A DNA stretch of 64,000 nucleotides, taken from assembly GCA_958510875.1 (NCBI GenBank), contig OY294068.1, positions 176,359,411 through 176,423,410 on the forward strand, written 5' to 3'. Position numbers and translations under genes: made by a program. Numbering within the stretch: the stretch's first letter is position 1; each line of letters begins with the position of its first letter. Positions 45,490-57,136 of the stretch are shown here, piece by piece. Below the pieces are notes generated by a model. The model saw only the letters and a list, made by a program, of their open reading frames with translations, was not told where the DNA came from and did not search any database. This DNA comes from Endomychus coccineus. Lineage: Eukaryota; Arthropoda; Insecta; Coleoptera; Endomychidae.

Positions 45490-46345
45490 TAAATGTTAAC
45501 TTTATGTCTAAAGTTCAGTACTTAGCACGTATCTCCATTACCAATAAAGTATAGGCAAAAGATTGTGAAAATTACAGGTGTATATATAAGGCATGGTATG
45601 TACATTTAGTATATCTAAACTGTTATTATACCTCAGAACTAAAGTAGGAGGCTTAGGTCTAATAAATGTAGAATTGAAAGCCTCGTGCCCTTCTTATAAA
45701 ACTCCATTTAAATCCTGTAGTGGATAGTATAATTTGCAATAATATATTATTCAATCAAATACAATTCTAATATAAACCATGTCATGATACTAGATTCATC
45801 AGTTATGAAGTGAAACATGAGTTCAAAGACAGGATATAGAGATGAAATGTAGATATCATGCCATTAGAATTAACAGCATCAACCATTTGCAAACTGACAA
45901 TTATTCACAAGGGTTGGGTTAAGTTAACTGCATATAGATTAAGGAAAATGAATTCAGTTGTCCGTTACTTTTCGTATTCTATTATAAATTGATGAAACTT
46001 GATGCCATCGTTAAATATCACTAGGTACTCATCAAACGTACTTGTAATTTTGTAAATGAAGTCCGGAATCAATAAATTTATTTATTTATGTTTTATTTGT
46101 ATTTAAATTAATCTAGAGCTCCTGCAATTAACATACCATCAGATTCAAATCCTACTTTGAATAGTGCAGATTTTCGAACCTAGACTGATCGATATTTAAA
46201 TACAAAAATAATAAGTATATTCCATAAAATAAAATAAATTATTAGCTCAAAAAATGTTCTGAAGATTATAATGTCGTCACAGCTCAATGAAAGGTGTGTA
46301 ACTATGTTTGTTTAAATGCTTTTCAATGAAACTTGTGTTTATGTA
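45490..46345. other. Non-coding stretch ending in a LINE-like tail
   Basis: No domain recognised. aataaatttatttattta near 46070-46088 resembles the AT-rich tail of a non-LTR insertion, and a diverged LINE end may lie upstream, but I cannot show coding homology. Confidence 0.3.
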
Positions 46346-46350
46346 CCGAT

Positions 46351-46644
46351 TCAGGTTTCTTTTTTTTCCGAAATCGTATTTCCTCCAATTCCCAATCTCT
46401 TTCCATAATACCAATTCCGATAATATATTAGGTCGTTTATAATTTTGTCTATGTAATCTTTATACTTCCTAGTTTCTTGCAAGGAGTTACAATTTGCTTT
46501 CGCATGCTCCAGCCTCTGATATTCGTGTTTCGGTAATGTGTTGCATTTCTTCAAAAATTTTTCTAAAATTCTATTTTTATGTACCACTACGGAAATCAAA
46601 GTATTTTGGTGAGTACAACTATGACCCTCCTCTGAGCTATTCAC
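46351..46644 (-). other. Exon-like ORF of unknown function
   Basis: The frame begins right after an acceptor-like tctattcag on the minus strand and continues 97 codons to TGA. There is no ATG; the first codon is GTG. It is charged and helix-prone (EKFLKKCNTLPKHEYQRLEH, KANCNSLQETRKYKDYIDK, YRNWYYGKRLG). Composition looks protein-like rather than random. I do not recognise it. A last coding exon of a host gene or a decayed element ORF are both possible. Confidence 0.25.
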
Positions 46645-46740
46645 TGAATAGATAATTGACTAATGATTGATTGCTGGAGCCGTTATTTTGTAGTTATATT
46701 GATAGAACGAAATAAGAACAGTAATGCTTAAAGTATGTGT

Positions 46741-46850
46741 ATTTTGGTTAAAAACCGTAATTGCAGTTTCGACAGTTGAACTTATTGTTATCGTTTGATA
46801 AGAAAAGTTCACCTATCGAAACTGCAGTGTTACGTTTTGTTACTAAAATC
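46741..46850. repeat. About 110-bp near-perfect hairpin
   Basis: The left arm (46741 to about 46792) and right arm (about 46797-46850) are inverted copies around a GTTT loop. The inner arms (attgcagtttcgacagttga / cacctatcgaaactgcagtg) have few mismatches and the outer arms more. It is either a tiny palindromic MITE or a pre-miRNA-like hairpin. Confidence 0.7.
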
Positions 46851-46879
46851 GGTGGTAATGCACGTAGTTAACACCGGAG

Positions 46880-46960
46880 AACGTAAATTGCGTCACATTT
46901 CCATATTCCTACGTAAATTCAGTCTCACTGATAAAATTGTACTACGTAAATTGAGTTCCC
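46880..46960 (+). repeat. Three copies of a TACGTAAATTGAGT-like motif
   Basis: aacgtaaattgcgtc, tacgtaaattcagtc and tacgtaaattgagtt occur within 80 bp, and an inverse actcaatttacgt lies at 48217-48229 beyond the TTAGG repeat. They may mark the borders of a larger repeated block. Confidence 0.45.
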
Positions 46961-47039
46961 CAGTTCCGATATAATTCCCAGAATATTCTTATCAATAAGA
47001 GTGTTAAAATAAGCGCTATTACAATATGTGTATTATATA

Positions 47040-47560
47040 TCAACAAAGTTACGTTAGTAGGTTAGGTTAGGTTAGGTTAGAAAGAAAAAGGGTGTAATAA
47101 ACAATAGTTATTGGTTATTATGAGAGTGTAAAGATTAGCAGGATTCCAATATTTGGATTCTATATCAACAGAGTTAGGTTAGGTTAGGTTAGAAACAAAG
47201 GTGGTACAATAAACAATCGGTATTGGCTATTATGAGAGTGTTAAGATTAGCATGATTACAATATTTGGAATCTATATCAACAGAGTTAGGTAAGGTCATG
47301 TTAGAAACAACGGGGGTATGATAAATAATCGTTATTGGCTATTATGAGAGTGTTAAGATTAGCGCGATTACAATATTTTCAATCTATATCAACAAGGTTG
47401 TTAGGTTGGGATAGAAACAAAGGAGGTACAATAAACAATCATTATTGATGATTATGATAGTGCTCAGATTAGCGCGATTACAATATTTTTATTTTATATC
47501 AACAATGTTAGGTTAGTAGGTTAGGTTAGGTTAGGATAGGTTAAGGTAGGTTAGGTAAGA
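47040..47560 (+). repeat. About 111-bp tandem repeat with TTAGG tracts
   Basis: Anchors gattagc.cgattacaatat recur at 47133, 47245, 47357 and 47467 (periods 112, 112 and 110). Each unit carries caataaacaatc-ttattgg, tatcaacarnGTTAGG and a short (TTAGG)n run of one to four repeats. TTAGG is the ancestral insect telomere repeat. Here it is interstitial, short and interrupted, so this is a TTAGG-bearing minisatellite rather than a telomere. Neighbouring units differ by a few substitutions. Confidence 0.75.
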
Positions 47561-47904
47561 AACAAAGGTCTCAAGATCAGAGAGATGTTAAGATAGAGTG
47601 CGCGAGCGACTATTTACGTGACTGGGTTTAAGATATATAACCCGTATGGTGAGGGGATTTTACGTAGATGATTATAGTTGCATAAAACACAATGAGAACT
47701 CATTTTCATGATGGAACCACTGAATATAACGAGTCGCGCGAGCGTGGGGTGAAATTCAGTTAGAAGCAGAGAGAAACATCTCTCTAGTAAGAAGCAGAGA
47801 GATCTCTCTGGTAAGAAGAGGGGATGAATCACTAAGCTTAACCTCGGTCATTTATTTAACAATGCATTCATTACGCTAGCGCACTCTATCCCTACGTCTC
47901 TCTG
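47561..47904. other. Unique insert between TTAGG repeat units
   Basis: This segment separates the first four to five repeat units from a last one. It contains gcgcgagcg / gtcgcgcgagcg copies and agcagagag-type repeats, including the perfect 16-bp palindrome CAGAGAGATCTCTCTG at 47795-47810. No coding content. Confidence 0.5.
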
Positions 47905-48060
47905 GTTAAGATTAGCGCGATTACAATATTTTCATTCCATATCAGCAAAGTTAGGTTAGTAGGTTAGGTTAGGTTAAGTTAGGCTTGGTTAGGCTAAGTT
48001 AGATCAGGTTAGAAGCAAAGGTGGTACAATAAACAATCATTATTGGTTATTTTTCAAATA
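47905..48060 (+). repeat. Outlying copy of the TTAGG-bearing repeat
   Basis: gattagcgcgattacaatat at 47910 is followed by a longer degenerate TTAGG tract (47949-48012) and ggtggtacaataaacaatca, the same unit order as at 47.0-47.5 kb. Confidence 0.7.
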
Positions 48061-48233
48061 CTTGTGTATAGAAGGCTGGTTGGCCTAGGCTACAAGTACT
48101 ACATGATAATTATCTGACCTGACAACCTGGTACATACCAGGGTCTCAGCTTACGTAGACTTTAAAAACACCCGGGACTGAGTTTATCTACATAGAAAGGC
48201 AATTAATAGATGCTCGACTCAATTTACGTCGAC

Positions 48234-48473
48234 CCGTTAAAAAAGTGTTTTTTTTTCCATTTTTTTAAATATACTTTGACTACACGAGAAGGAAACCTTT
48301 AATGTACGAAGAACATCGTGTGAGTCAGCAGTGTAATGAGGAAGAGGAGATAGGCGTTAAAAAAGTGTTTTTTTTTTCCATTTTTTCAAATATACTTTGA
48401 CTACACGAGAAGGAAACCTTTAATGTACGAAGAACATCGTGTGAGTCAGCAGTGTAATGAGGAAGGGGAGATA
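48234..48473 (-). repeat. Two near-identical about 120-bp tandem copies of a LINE 3' end
   Basis: 48234-48353 and 48354-48473 differ at only a few positions (ttttaaa/ttttcaaa, agaggag/aggggag). On the minus strand they resemble the 3' end beyond the Jockey/CR1 coding remnant at 30.69-30.79 kb (shared tttgactacacga, gaagaac and ggagatagc). The copies are much closer to each other than to the 30.7-kb relative, so the duplication is recent. Sequence to about 48510 continues the match. Confidence 0.65.
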
Positions 48474-48559
48474 GGCATTCGTAATGTTCTTGAAGGTTTG
48501 ATAAAATAAAATCCTGAATAAATGGAGAAAAGCTCTAAGACAAGCCTGAATTGGTTCGG

Positions 48560-50955
48560 ATTATGATCCGCGAACGAAGATAATATGATCAGAAAAGCTC
48601 TGGTCTAGAGAAAATCGCTAGTTGTTCGCGTGTTGTAAAAGAGAGGCAATATTGTTTGGGTATGGTGATTGTTTCTTGTGAGCCTCTAAAGCCCCATCAG
48701 TGTGTATCAAACACTGAGATTATAGCTGGTAGCAGTAACTTGTTTAACATCAGCGACAAGAGTAACATAGAACGTAATTAATATGAGTCGAAACGAATGT
48801 ATGTGTCAAAGCAGTAATAAAAAGATTTCAACTATAATCGGTAGAAGTGAAGAGTTGCGTGGTATAATGCTATACATTCCCCCGAGTTCGTTGCATCTAC
48901 TTATCGCATATATGACGTTTCTTTACTTATATACCATTTTTATGCTCATTAGGGTGCGTGGAATAGCACGGAAATAGATGGAATATGAATAATGAAACTC
49001 ATATGGAAATGCTGGATGAGTAGTGTATATGTGGCTTGCGTATTGGTATGAATTTTAATTGAAATATGTGGAGCGTGTCAAGCGATAAGAATCTCCAGAG
49101 AAGGCAATATTATTCATGTTCTCCCTGTTAGATTTCTATCGCTATGAGTTCCAAATTTATTCATTCATTCATCACAGCATCATGTCGGATGCGTGAACAA
49201 AGTCTTCGATTATCCCGAATCCCGGTTAATAAATTGTTCGAATTGTTCCTACGCAGTACAACGCGTGGTCAACTCTGAATGCATCTTAGTGTGATTATTG
49301 TTTCACCTCATCTAATATACTTGTCTTGCTCAAATTCTACGCCATAAGGGAGATTTAGAAATAAATGAATATATGAATATACTCGTTTATCTCGTAGTTT
49401 TATTCTATCAATATGATAAATTATTGCAAAGTAACCACTATCGATTTTTTATTTGTATTAATGGTTGCATCTTCGGACATTTGTGGCATGTGACGAAATT
49501 CTATTTAGTTTATCATGAATAATTTAATATCAGATGTACAAACGAGGAACACAGGGGCTAGAATTATTCACCGTACATTTTTTCTCGTTTTCAGTCAAGT
49601 TGTTGCTGTTGTCAGAAAATCATCCTTCGCCTTCGACTCGGACTGATTTTCACAGAAAAGTTTCAGTTGTTCCAGAGACAAAAACAGAAGGTGAGCTCAA
49701 AATTTTACAAGGAATAGTTTTAGTATCGTAGTTTCGTTGATTTAGATGAATTCAAAATAAACGGCTTATTCTGTTTGATGCGAGATAAAACGAAATGAAA
49801 TATGTATATCCAAAAATCACAATTATTCAGATAAGCAACATAAGAACACATGTTGGTAACATAGTTGCAGTCCTTGGTTGAACATACTAAAGAGATTAGG
49901 ATCTTCAGACATCCTGGAGGATATTCGAGTTGGATTTCAATTTACGGATAGATAGATAGCTCTACTGGAAAAGAAATATTTTTCTGAAGTACCTATTGAG
50001 GTCGTTGAAAGTTATTATGGCTTCTGGGTATACTTAATCTCATATCATTGTACCAAACCAAAACATAACAATCAATACACTATTTCAACGACTTCTAAGT
50101 CAATGATGTGAAGATCTTCTAGGGATTCCCCATGAATTGATTTCGACAGACTCGTACGATAGCTTACTCACATTTGTTGTTGTCGGATTAAATTAGATTT
50201 TGTAGAATCTGGAATATGAACATATATAAATCGCAGCTTCACGTCTTTATTGCGATATTAATACCAAGAAGCGCTCTTTCAGTGTTTTAATTTATTCCAA
50301 TTTTCCTCAAGCGTCAGTAGACAATATAGGAGAGAAAAGGGTTAAAATATCATCATGTCTATACCTCAGCTTCTACAATTCAACTAACAACTAACAGATA
50401 AACAATGAGTCTCTTGCAAACAATAAGTAATTTGAAATCGCTACGCTTAGTTAATTATCTTGAAATTCAATATTCAATAGTTAATTATTATTTACATAGA
50501 AGCTCACTTGAATTTTAACCATATCATGGTGTGCTATTGGAAAAGTTATGTATATACGCGAATAATATAACGCAGCTCACGGATCGCTACTAATTTATTT
50601 TTACGATACTTATTATAAATAGAACAGAAGATATCGTACCGGAAGTGTTTGTATCCATGAATCCGCCATTTGAATGTTTTTTTTTAACAAAACTTGGTGA
50701 AATGTGAAGAGCCGTACTAGTTTCAAAATATGTTGATTATATCGATAGATATTGACAATTTAAGAAACATAAGAAATGGCGCGGCGCTCGAAATCTATAT
50801 ACGTTTCTCACTGCTAAGGCATCGCGCGCGAGTATAAGGATACAGGGAGTATGAAACATGTAAAATATGCAATGCGTACGCTGCTTTTCTCGTTTTTTTT
50901 TATTTCAGCTAGAATAATTCGTCTACTGTGGATATTAAATAGCCTCGTGTGTTTT
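48560..50955. other. AT-rich non-coding stretch
   Basis: No gene recognised; frames such as 48783-48977 and 49534-49731 are short and unlike any family I know. Confidence 0.4.
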
Positions 50956-50959
50956 TTTG

Positions 50960-51410
50960 CCATAACTGAGTCCTTAGTTCCAACCCATTTGCTATTTTTA
51001 TGTAAAATAACTGTCTTCTGATGAACCTGTTGGAAATTTTCCTGAAAATATGAAATTTAAACTAAGCTTATTGAAACAATAAGAAAAATTGTTTCAAAAA
51101 ATTCCGTTAAATTTATGTGACCATTTAGTATGTGTCGATGTTGTTAATTTATTTAAGGCTAAACTAGACCATGTATCTAACCAATTTAATGAATTTTCTA
51201 AAAACCACATTCTCGAACCATCCCATAAATTCCTGGAAAGTGTCTCGTAATCGTTGCATTTTGAGAGGAATTTTATATTCATTAAAAACTATTGAAATTA
51301 ATAAAATATTTTTTATAAACTAGGCTGTGGACTTAGAATGATCTATATTCAACCAAATTGAATTAGAGCCTGTATAACATATTCATTGAATACTGGATAT
51401 GGATACCCGA
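50960..51410 (+). mobile_element. Penelope-like element, N-terminal RT region fragment
   Basis: Shares order and blocks with 17370-17750: gagtccttagtt/aagtccttagtt, cccatttgct, gaaattttcctg/gaaaattttcta, aaattcctgg/aagttcctgg, cgtaatcgtt and accaaattgaattagagcct then gtataacatattc. Coding traces on the plus strand (NQFNEFSKNHILEPSHKFLE) align with the equivalent part of the 17.5-kb copy. It is heavily decayed, with no catalytic motif. Confidence 0.55.
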
Positions 51411-51414
51411 TATT

Positions 51415-54400
51415 TAACTTATGTTTAGTAAAATTGTTCTTCGCATTATTGTTATGTGTTGAGTGCATTATTGTCACTTAAAATAATACAGAATATTTTG
51501 TAGCCAATTTGTTCTAATCTCAAACTTATTCATAAACATAAACAATAATTCTTGATTTATTCTTGATACAGAACAAATATTGACTAACAACTTCTTCGAA
51601 TTGTGAATTAACGCTCACAATCATGAACATAAATGATGTTGTTGCAAGTTATGTGTTACTGCAAGCGATGCCAACAATATATCCGGCTTCATAATCCAAA
51701 AATGGCTTAATAGGGATCTCATCAAATAAAAGTAACATGTTATTTTCATTTTTAATTAAAAATTTAAATTGATTTTGAGCGTATTTAAGGAACATGTTTT
51801 TCTTCAGCTACCGGATCGCTGAAGTTTAAATGCCTTCACAGTATTCGTTTGTTTTTAGTTGTTGTTTTTAGTCGTTTCTCTTCAGTGGTTGAATTCGACA
51901 AAATTAATACATTTGAACTTCTCAAAAGCTTATATGCCTGTGGACTACTTGTATGTGAAAGTGAGGATCATGGTATTTTCAAAATATCTATACCTACCTT
52001 CCCTTGCAAGTCGTCTGCAGTGTAATCTGTTGCCATCGAAAATTTCAAATTTTTATCACCAATATAAACATTCTGGAGAAGCCTCATCTCAACTCACTTT
52101 ATTCAGTCATAACACTGTTATTCACCGTTATTTACAGGTTAGAACACTTCCCAATCATGCAAGGACACATGAGCAACAGGTATCACATATAATTTCCACA
52201 AGCAACAGATGAAACTCTATTTGAAGTATAATATTCATCATCTGTTACACCCAACAATACTGGATGTGCGCCATTAAGACACAATGGTACTATCGTAGGC
52301 ATCGGCTGTACTCCAAGCTTTCTGTTGATGACGTCATATTTAAGTCTCTTTTGGAACGGTCATCCTCGGAGACTGCCGTCTTGCCCAGCCTCTAGCGACG
52401 CCCCTGATTTCAACCCCATTATAGTACATTACAAATGTCAAAGATCTGGAGATACCCACTATGAATCATTCATGGTTAAAGTTATTTTGAATCACAAAAA
52501 GGCGTCATGATGAGGAAGATGTGATTTTGTATTTCCAGCAAGAGACATAATTAATTTTGACCGCTACGTCATATTGCTTAACATTTCTCCCCTTATTCAG
52601 CTTATAAATATTTGAAAATTTCCTATAGAATTCGGGTGGCTTTGTAATTGAGGTTTGAGAGAGGGACATTCATGCATAGCCCCTATAAATCATATAGCAC
52701 AGCCTGCAGTGTTAGTATAAGTTTCGGCTTTTGACTGCGGTTGCCTACATTCAGTTGATCCGTCTTTGCACATTCGCTGTTGTAAGCTGCCCCGCGCTCG
52801 AGGCATTCCCATAGCTTTTTGCTAAACTTCCAGACTTTAACAAAGAAATCTCAAGTGCTTTTGTTTACTCGTGGCATTGTACCTGTAGAATTGAAATAAA
52901 GTTTCGTTTCCTTCTGTGCCCTTATATTTGTTTGGAAAATTATTTCGAATAAGTTATTGTTTTGGTTGCCGTCCTAATAAATTTGTAAAGCTGTAAATGC
53001 AACAAGGACGATACTTAACATTGAATATACGAGAAGTGTCTCTCCTCTGAGCTTTCCAATGTTGAACTCGTGTTATATAATGCGGCAGTTCTTACCATTC
53101 TCTCAAAACTGCATTTCAAAACAAACTGTTTTGAAGTTCACCCAATATGAAATGCATGCGAGAAATAAGACGCTCCCTGGAATTTGCGACTAGAACGTAT
53201 CTTCTATCTCTACAAATCGAAGTCCAGTTTGCCCTTTCCGGATCATGAGATATATTCTCAAATAGAAAACTAGTGCAGATGTGTTCTAACCAAAGCCGTG
53301 TTTGATATCTTCAGACAACTTTGTTCAGAAGGTATCGTTGATGAAATAAATAACCCGGTCACAAATAAGGGGAACAGAGACTTCAGCTGCTATTGTAACA
53401 AGAAAATGTTTATGGATTCCCTCTAAAAATAAATAGCGGAATTAGTACGGAAATTGAAAACAAGAAAATTCATAGTCCTCCGTAAAGAAGCACCTGGAGA
53501 GGAGCTTAGCAAAGCTAAGAGGTATTGCATTGACAAAAAAATTTAAGCAGTATAATTATACATCTGTATGATAAATACATTTTCATTTTATAAAGAATTA
53601 TTTTTATTGTTGAAATTTTTTCTCTCTCTCTCTCTTCCCTACTTTCTGTACCACATGGCCACAAAGTAATCTCCACGGCCCACATTTGCAGGCGTAATGT
53701 GGTACCTACCTTTTGTAGAATTTGAAATTATTTATTATAAAAAGAAGAATATTAGACTTATCATGAATTAAAGTGGTATTATCTGTTGGTATCTCAACTA
53801 TATTTTCCTTTTTATTTTATTTTTGCTGAACATGCCATTGTTGGTGTTGATACAGAAGTGAACTTGACACCTTTCTCTTATATACAGAGCTGCTTACATA
53901 GCAGTCGGAAAATATCACAGGAGACCTACCTAACATTTTTAATTGTTTCGAAAAAACGTTAGTTTATAGAATCTTGTATATATCATGAGTATATATATAC
54001 TCTTCAGCATGTTATCAACTCAGGATAGCGCTTCGGGATTATTATCCATGCAGCGGGGCATAATAACCCTCATTACCCCCTCGGCATTCAAATGAATATA
54101 ATGCACACAGTGGCATAGCGATGAATCACATTCATGAAATAATCTTCATTTCACAAATTAATATAAATCACCGAACTTCCGATGTATGCTATCTCACCTG
54201 TAACATGACATTGCTCACTACCGGCTACCAGAATGAGGAATAAGGAAGGAGCTCAGGATACCTAATTGGAATGAACAATGCTTGGCATCAGTCGTTCCGC
54301 ACGATCTATCGGCGTCTACTTCATGTGGCAAATGCAACAGTGATACTTTCCACGGAATCCAGAAATCCAAAAATAAAATTGGTTCGAGTTTATATCCTTG

Positions 54401-55450
54401 GGGCACTCCAGATGTCGCGATATCGAGATCGGATCGATGTCCCAGATGTATTACACACTACTTACGGTTAGATCCATGTGATCTAATGAATGAAGATAAG
54501 TTATTTGACATACCTAAATTGTCCAGTTTTGGAAGCAGAATTCTATGTTCATTCGGCCTAAGACTTTTTGAATATCCATATAAATTACATCAACTTGCCT
54601 CTGAAATATATTGTGAAATGGATGCTAAATTTTCAACAGCTGATTTCTTTTTAACAAATTCATATTAATATTTGGATATTAGAGTTTTGGTATCACCGTA
54701 GAGGTATGCATAGTATAGACTCAAAGATTTGTGTAAAATTACAAGGAATATTCACTGCCGATAGTAAGATGTGATTCCTGCATACCTATTTTAAGAATGA
54801 GTGTGATGCTGCACTGTCCATATCCATATGTGTGGATATGTGTGGAAAAATTGGAGGATAAGACTGAATATGTGAAGTAAGGGTTTAATTGATACTTGAG
54901 CACAATCTTATATAATGAAATTTGATGTATTTTCTGATCCAGCAATATTTCTATTTTTAGAATCCAGCTGTACCAAATATCTTGTTCATCACATAGTATA
55001 GAGTTATATTACTTCTACCAACATATCATTTTTCGTGATGACTAATTTTTTATAGATACTTTTGAAGTATACTTCAGAAGCATTCACAATTTCATTTGAT
55101 GAAGTAAGCGGGTTGAATCATGTTTTTTGAGCCTGAGACCCTGAACTAAATGATCATCCAATGTTTGGAAACTTCCCCTACCTTGATGCTGGTTTGATGA
55201 CGATTTCTGCCCATATAGCGATCTCGTTACATACTTTCTGAGGAAATTGGGAAATATAAGATCCTTTGATGGCAATTCACTAATTCTTGACAATAACTTG
55301 GAATCATGGAGCAATATATATATTTTTTTCACTTACATTCAACTAAGAATTGGAAGGGCTATAATATGAGTATACAACTTATGGAACTTTGTCTTTTACT
55401 ACGTCTTAATCCATTCTTATTGATTGATTCACATTTTATTATTTTATCGT
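51415..55450. other. Non-coding stretch
   Basis: No recognisable gene. There is a CT microsatellite near 53620-53635, and a minus-strand donor-like ttacag|gtgaga near 54200 after the 62-codon frame at 54406-54218. The 117-codon (51859-52212) and 128-codon (54282-54668) frames show no domain and overlap other open frames, as chance ORFs do. Confidence 0.4.
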
Positions 55451-55455
55451 ATATA

Positions 55456-55896
55456 CAGGGTGTCCTCGAACTGCGTGGCCAAAATGGAACCGAAGATTCT
55501 TTGATTCGAAAAAAATTTGATGAGCCTTTTTACTTTTGCCTCAACTGTCTTGTTCAGCCGGTAGAGGGCTTCAAAGTTGCAAAAATAATTTTGTTTTTTC
55601 GGTATAACTTGAGAACGTGATGGATGATTTTCACAATATTTGGCAGGTGAGTTACTGTTAATAATAACCGTTTTTGACAGTGGAGCACAGAGCCTTAGAG
55701 ACCATAGAAATGGCTCAAACTTGAGGATATAATGGGAAAAGTGTCCAGAACTTTTTTGTGGTCAATGTAGATCACTCTATATTTTTTACGTAGATAGCTT
55801 ATTTTCTTTGCAAAATTTTTTTACTCTTAGAAAATTTCGATAAAATCAACGGATTAGCTTGAAAAAATTAATTTTTGAGTCTCTGCAATTTTGGCT
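55456..55896 (+). repeat. Left long TIR (about 441 bp)
   Basis: Matches the inverse of 57137-57574 from the tip to gcaattttggct. Its inner edge overlaps the first codons of the transposase frame. Confidence 0.85.
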
Positions 55897-56829
55897 CCGC
55901 ACCGCAGAATTCCAAATCGGCAAACCGTTGCTAATATCGAGAGGCGACTTCGCGAAACTAGCAGATTTGAAGCAAATCGCAGAGAAACTGAACGCAGACG
56001 GACAAGAAGGACGTTAGAGCTCGAAGAAGAGATACTGGAAGCGGTTGAAACTGAACCTAGGATAAGCACACGACGTTTGGGACTTCGTATTGGAGCCTCA
56101 ATGTCATTAGTTCATAATGTACTGAAAGAAGGACTGTTGTATCCCTATCATATTAAGACAGTTCAAGACTTATTGCCCATGGATCCAGGTCATCGGCTAG
56201 ATTTCTGTCGGTTTATTGTCCAAAGACAAAACGCAAACCCCAATTTTTGTAGAAGAATTCTGTTCACGGACGAAGCTACTTTCACGAGATGTGGTCTTTT
56301 TAACCTCCATAATGAACATTTCTATGCTGATGAAAATCCTCATGAAACGGAAGTTACACATTTTCAGAATCAAACTAAAATCAATGTTTGGGTTGGAATT
56401 GTGGATAACTTTATTATTGGTCCTACCGTTATACCCGATCGATTTAACGGGGAGAACCACTTGAACTTTTTGGAACTGTTGGAAGACTTGCCCTTACACA
56501 TTCGTCGTGACCTTTGGTTTATGCATGATGGTGCATCTCCTCATTTCACATTAGCTGTGAGGCGACATTTGAATGCGGAATATCCAGATCGCTGGATAGG
56601 TAGAGGACACGATGCACCAGTGAACTGGCCGGCCCGCTCCCCTGATTTGACGCCCTGCGACTTCTCTCTATGGGGCGCTTTGAAGTCGAAAGTTTATGCA
56701 GCTTCAGTAAACACACAAGAGAAACTGTTCCAACGAATTGATCATGAAGCGGATTTATTGAAGAATGATCCTGAAGTACTAGCCAGAGTTCAATTCAATT
56801 TCTTGAAACGAATTAATTTGTGTATTTAA
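55891..56829 (+). CDS. DUF4817-type transposase (Tc1/mariner superfamily), no ATG start
   Basis: A 312-codon frame opens with TTG; the stop upstream is at 55876-55878 and no ATG lies between, the first internal ATG being residue 71. The order is: the end of the DUF4817/HTH head (HRRIPNRQTVANIERRLRET), a second HTH (LEEEILEAVETEPRISTRRL then GLRIGASMSLVHNVL), linker, and DDD catalytic domain. The catalytic aspartates are FTDEATF (D127), FMHDGASPHF (D213) and SPDLTPCDF (D257), with 43 residues between the last two. The C-terminal helices end RVQFNFLKRINLCI. The DDD core is complete. Family members normally begin with about 35-40 more HTH residues; here that DNA is TIR. The protein is probably not made normally unless initiation is non-ATG or another copy supplies the head. 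Confidence 0.85.
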   Translation: MAPHRRIPNRQTVANIERRLRETSRFEANRRETERRRTRRTLELEEEILEAVETEPRISTRRLGLRIGASMSLVHNVLKEGLLYPYHIKTVQDLLPMDPGHRLDFCRFIVQRQNANPNFCRRILFTDEATFTRCGLFNLHNEHFYADENPHETEVTHFQNQTKINVWVGIVDNFIIGPTVIPDRFNGENHLNFLELLEDLPLHIRRDLWFMHDGASPHFTLAVRRHLNAEYPDRWIGRGHDAPVNWPARSPDLTPCDFSLWGALKSKVYAASVNTQEKLFQRIDHEADLLKNDPEVLARVQFNFLKRINLCI

Positions 56830-57136
56830 AAAATGGGCAACATTTCGAACAATTGATGCCTTAGCGATTTCCCAAAAAGTTTCCTTGTTTCTTTCAATTT
56901 AGTATTTGTTTTTCCTGAATAATCACATCGTTTCCCCATTTCTATTGTTTTTATTATTCGTGTTTTAACGAGATATCAACCATTTCAGTGTTAGTGAAAT
57001 TTTGAGCCATAATTTCATAAAATTTGTACGGAAAGCAAAGTAAAAACTGACAGTTTTGAGAATAAAATCTCCAAATGCCAAAATGACATTAGAAAAGCAG
57101 AGGCAACTAAGGTATTTTAATCAAGTAAAATTAGTA

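Noticed and set aside
47040..47560. True telomere or chromosome end
   Set aside because: TTAGG runs are only one to four repeats long, embedded in a 111-bp unit, with ordinary sequence on both sides.
54282..54668. 128-codon plus-strand ORF
   Set aside because: Overlaps a different open frame on the same strand and one on the other, and carries no recognisable domain.
55500..55560. tgatgagcc..tgcctcaactgtc as a further hammerhead
   Set aside because: It lies in the transposon TIR, lacks the GAAA after stem II and has no pairing stem I.
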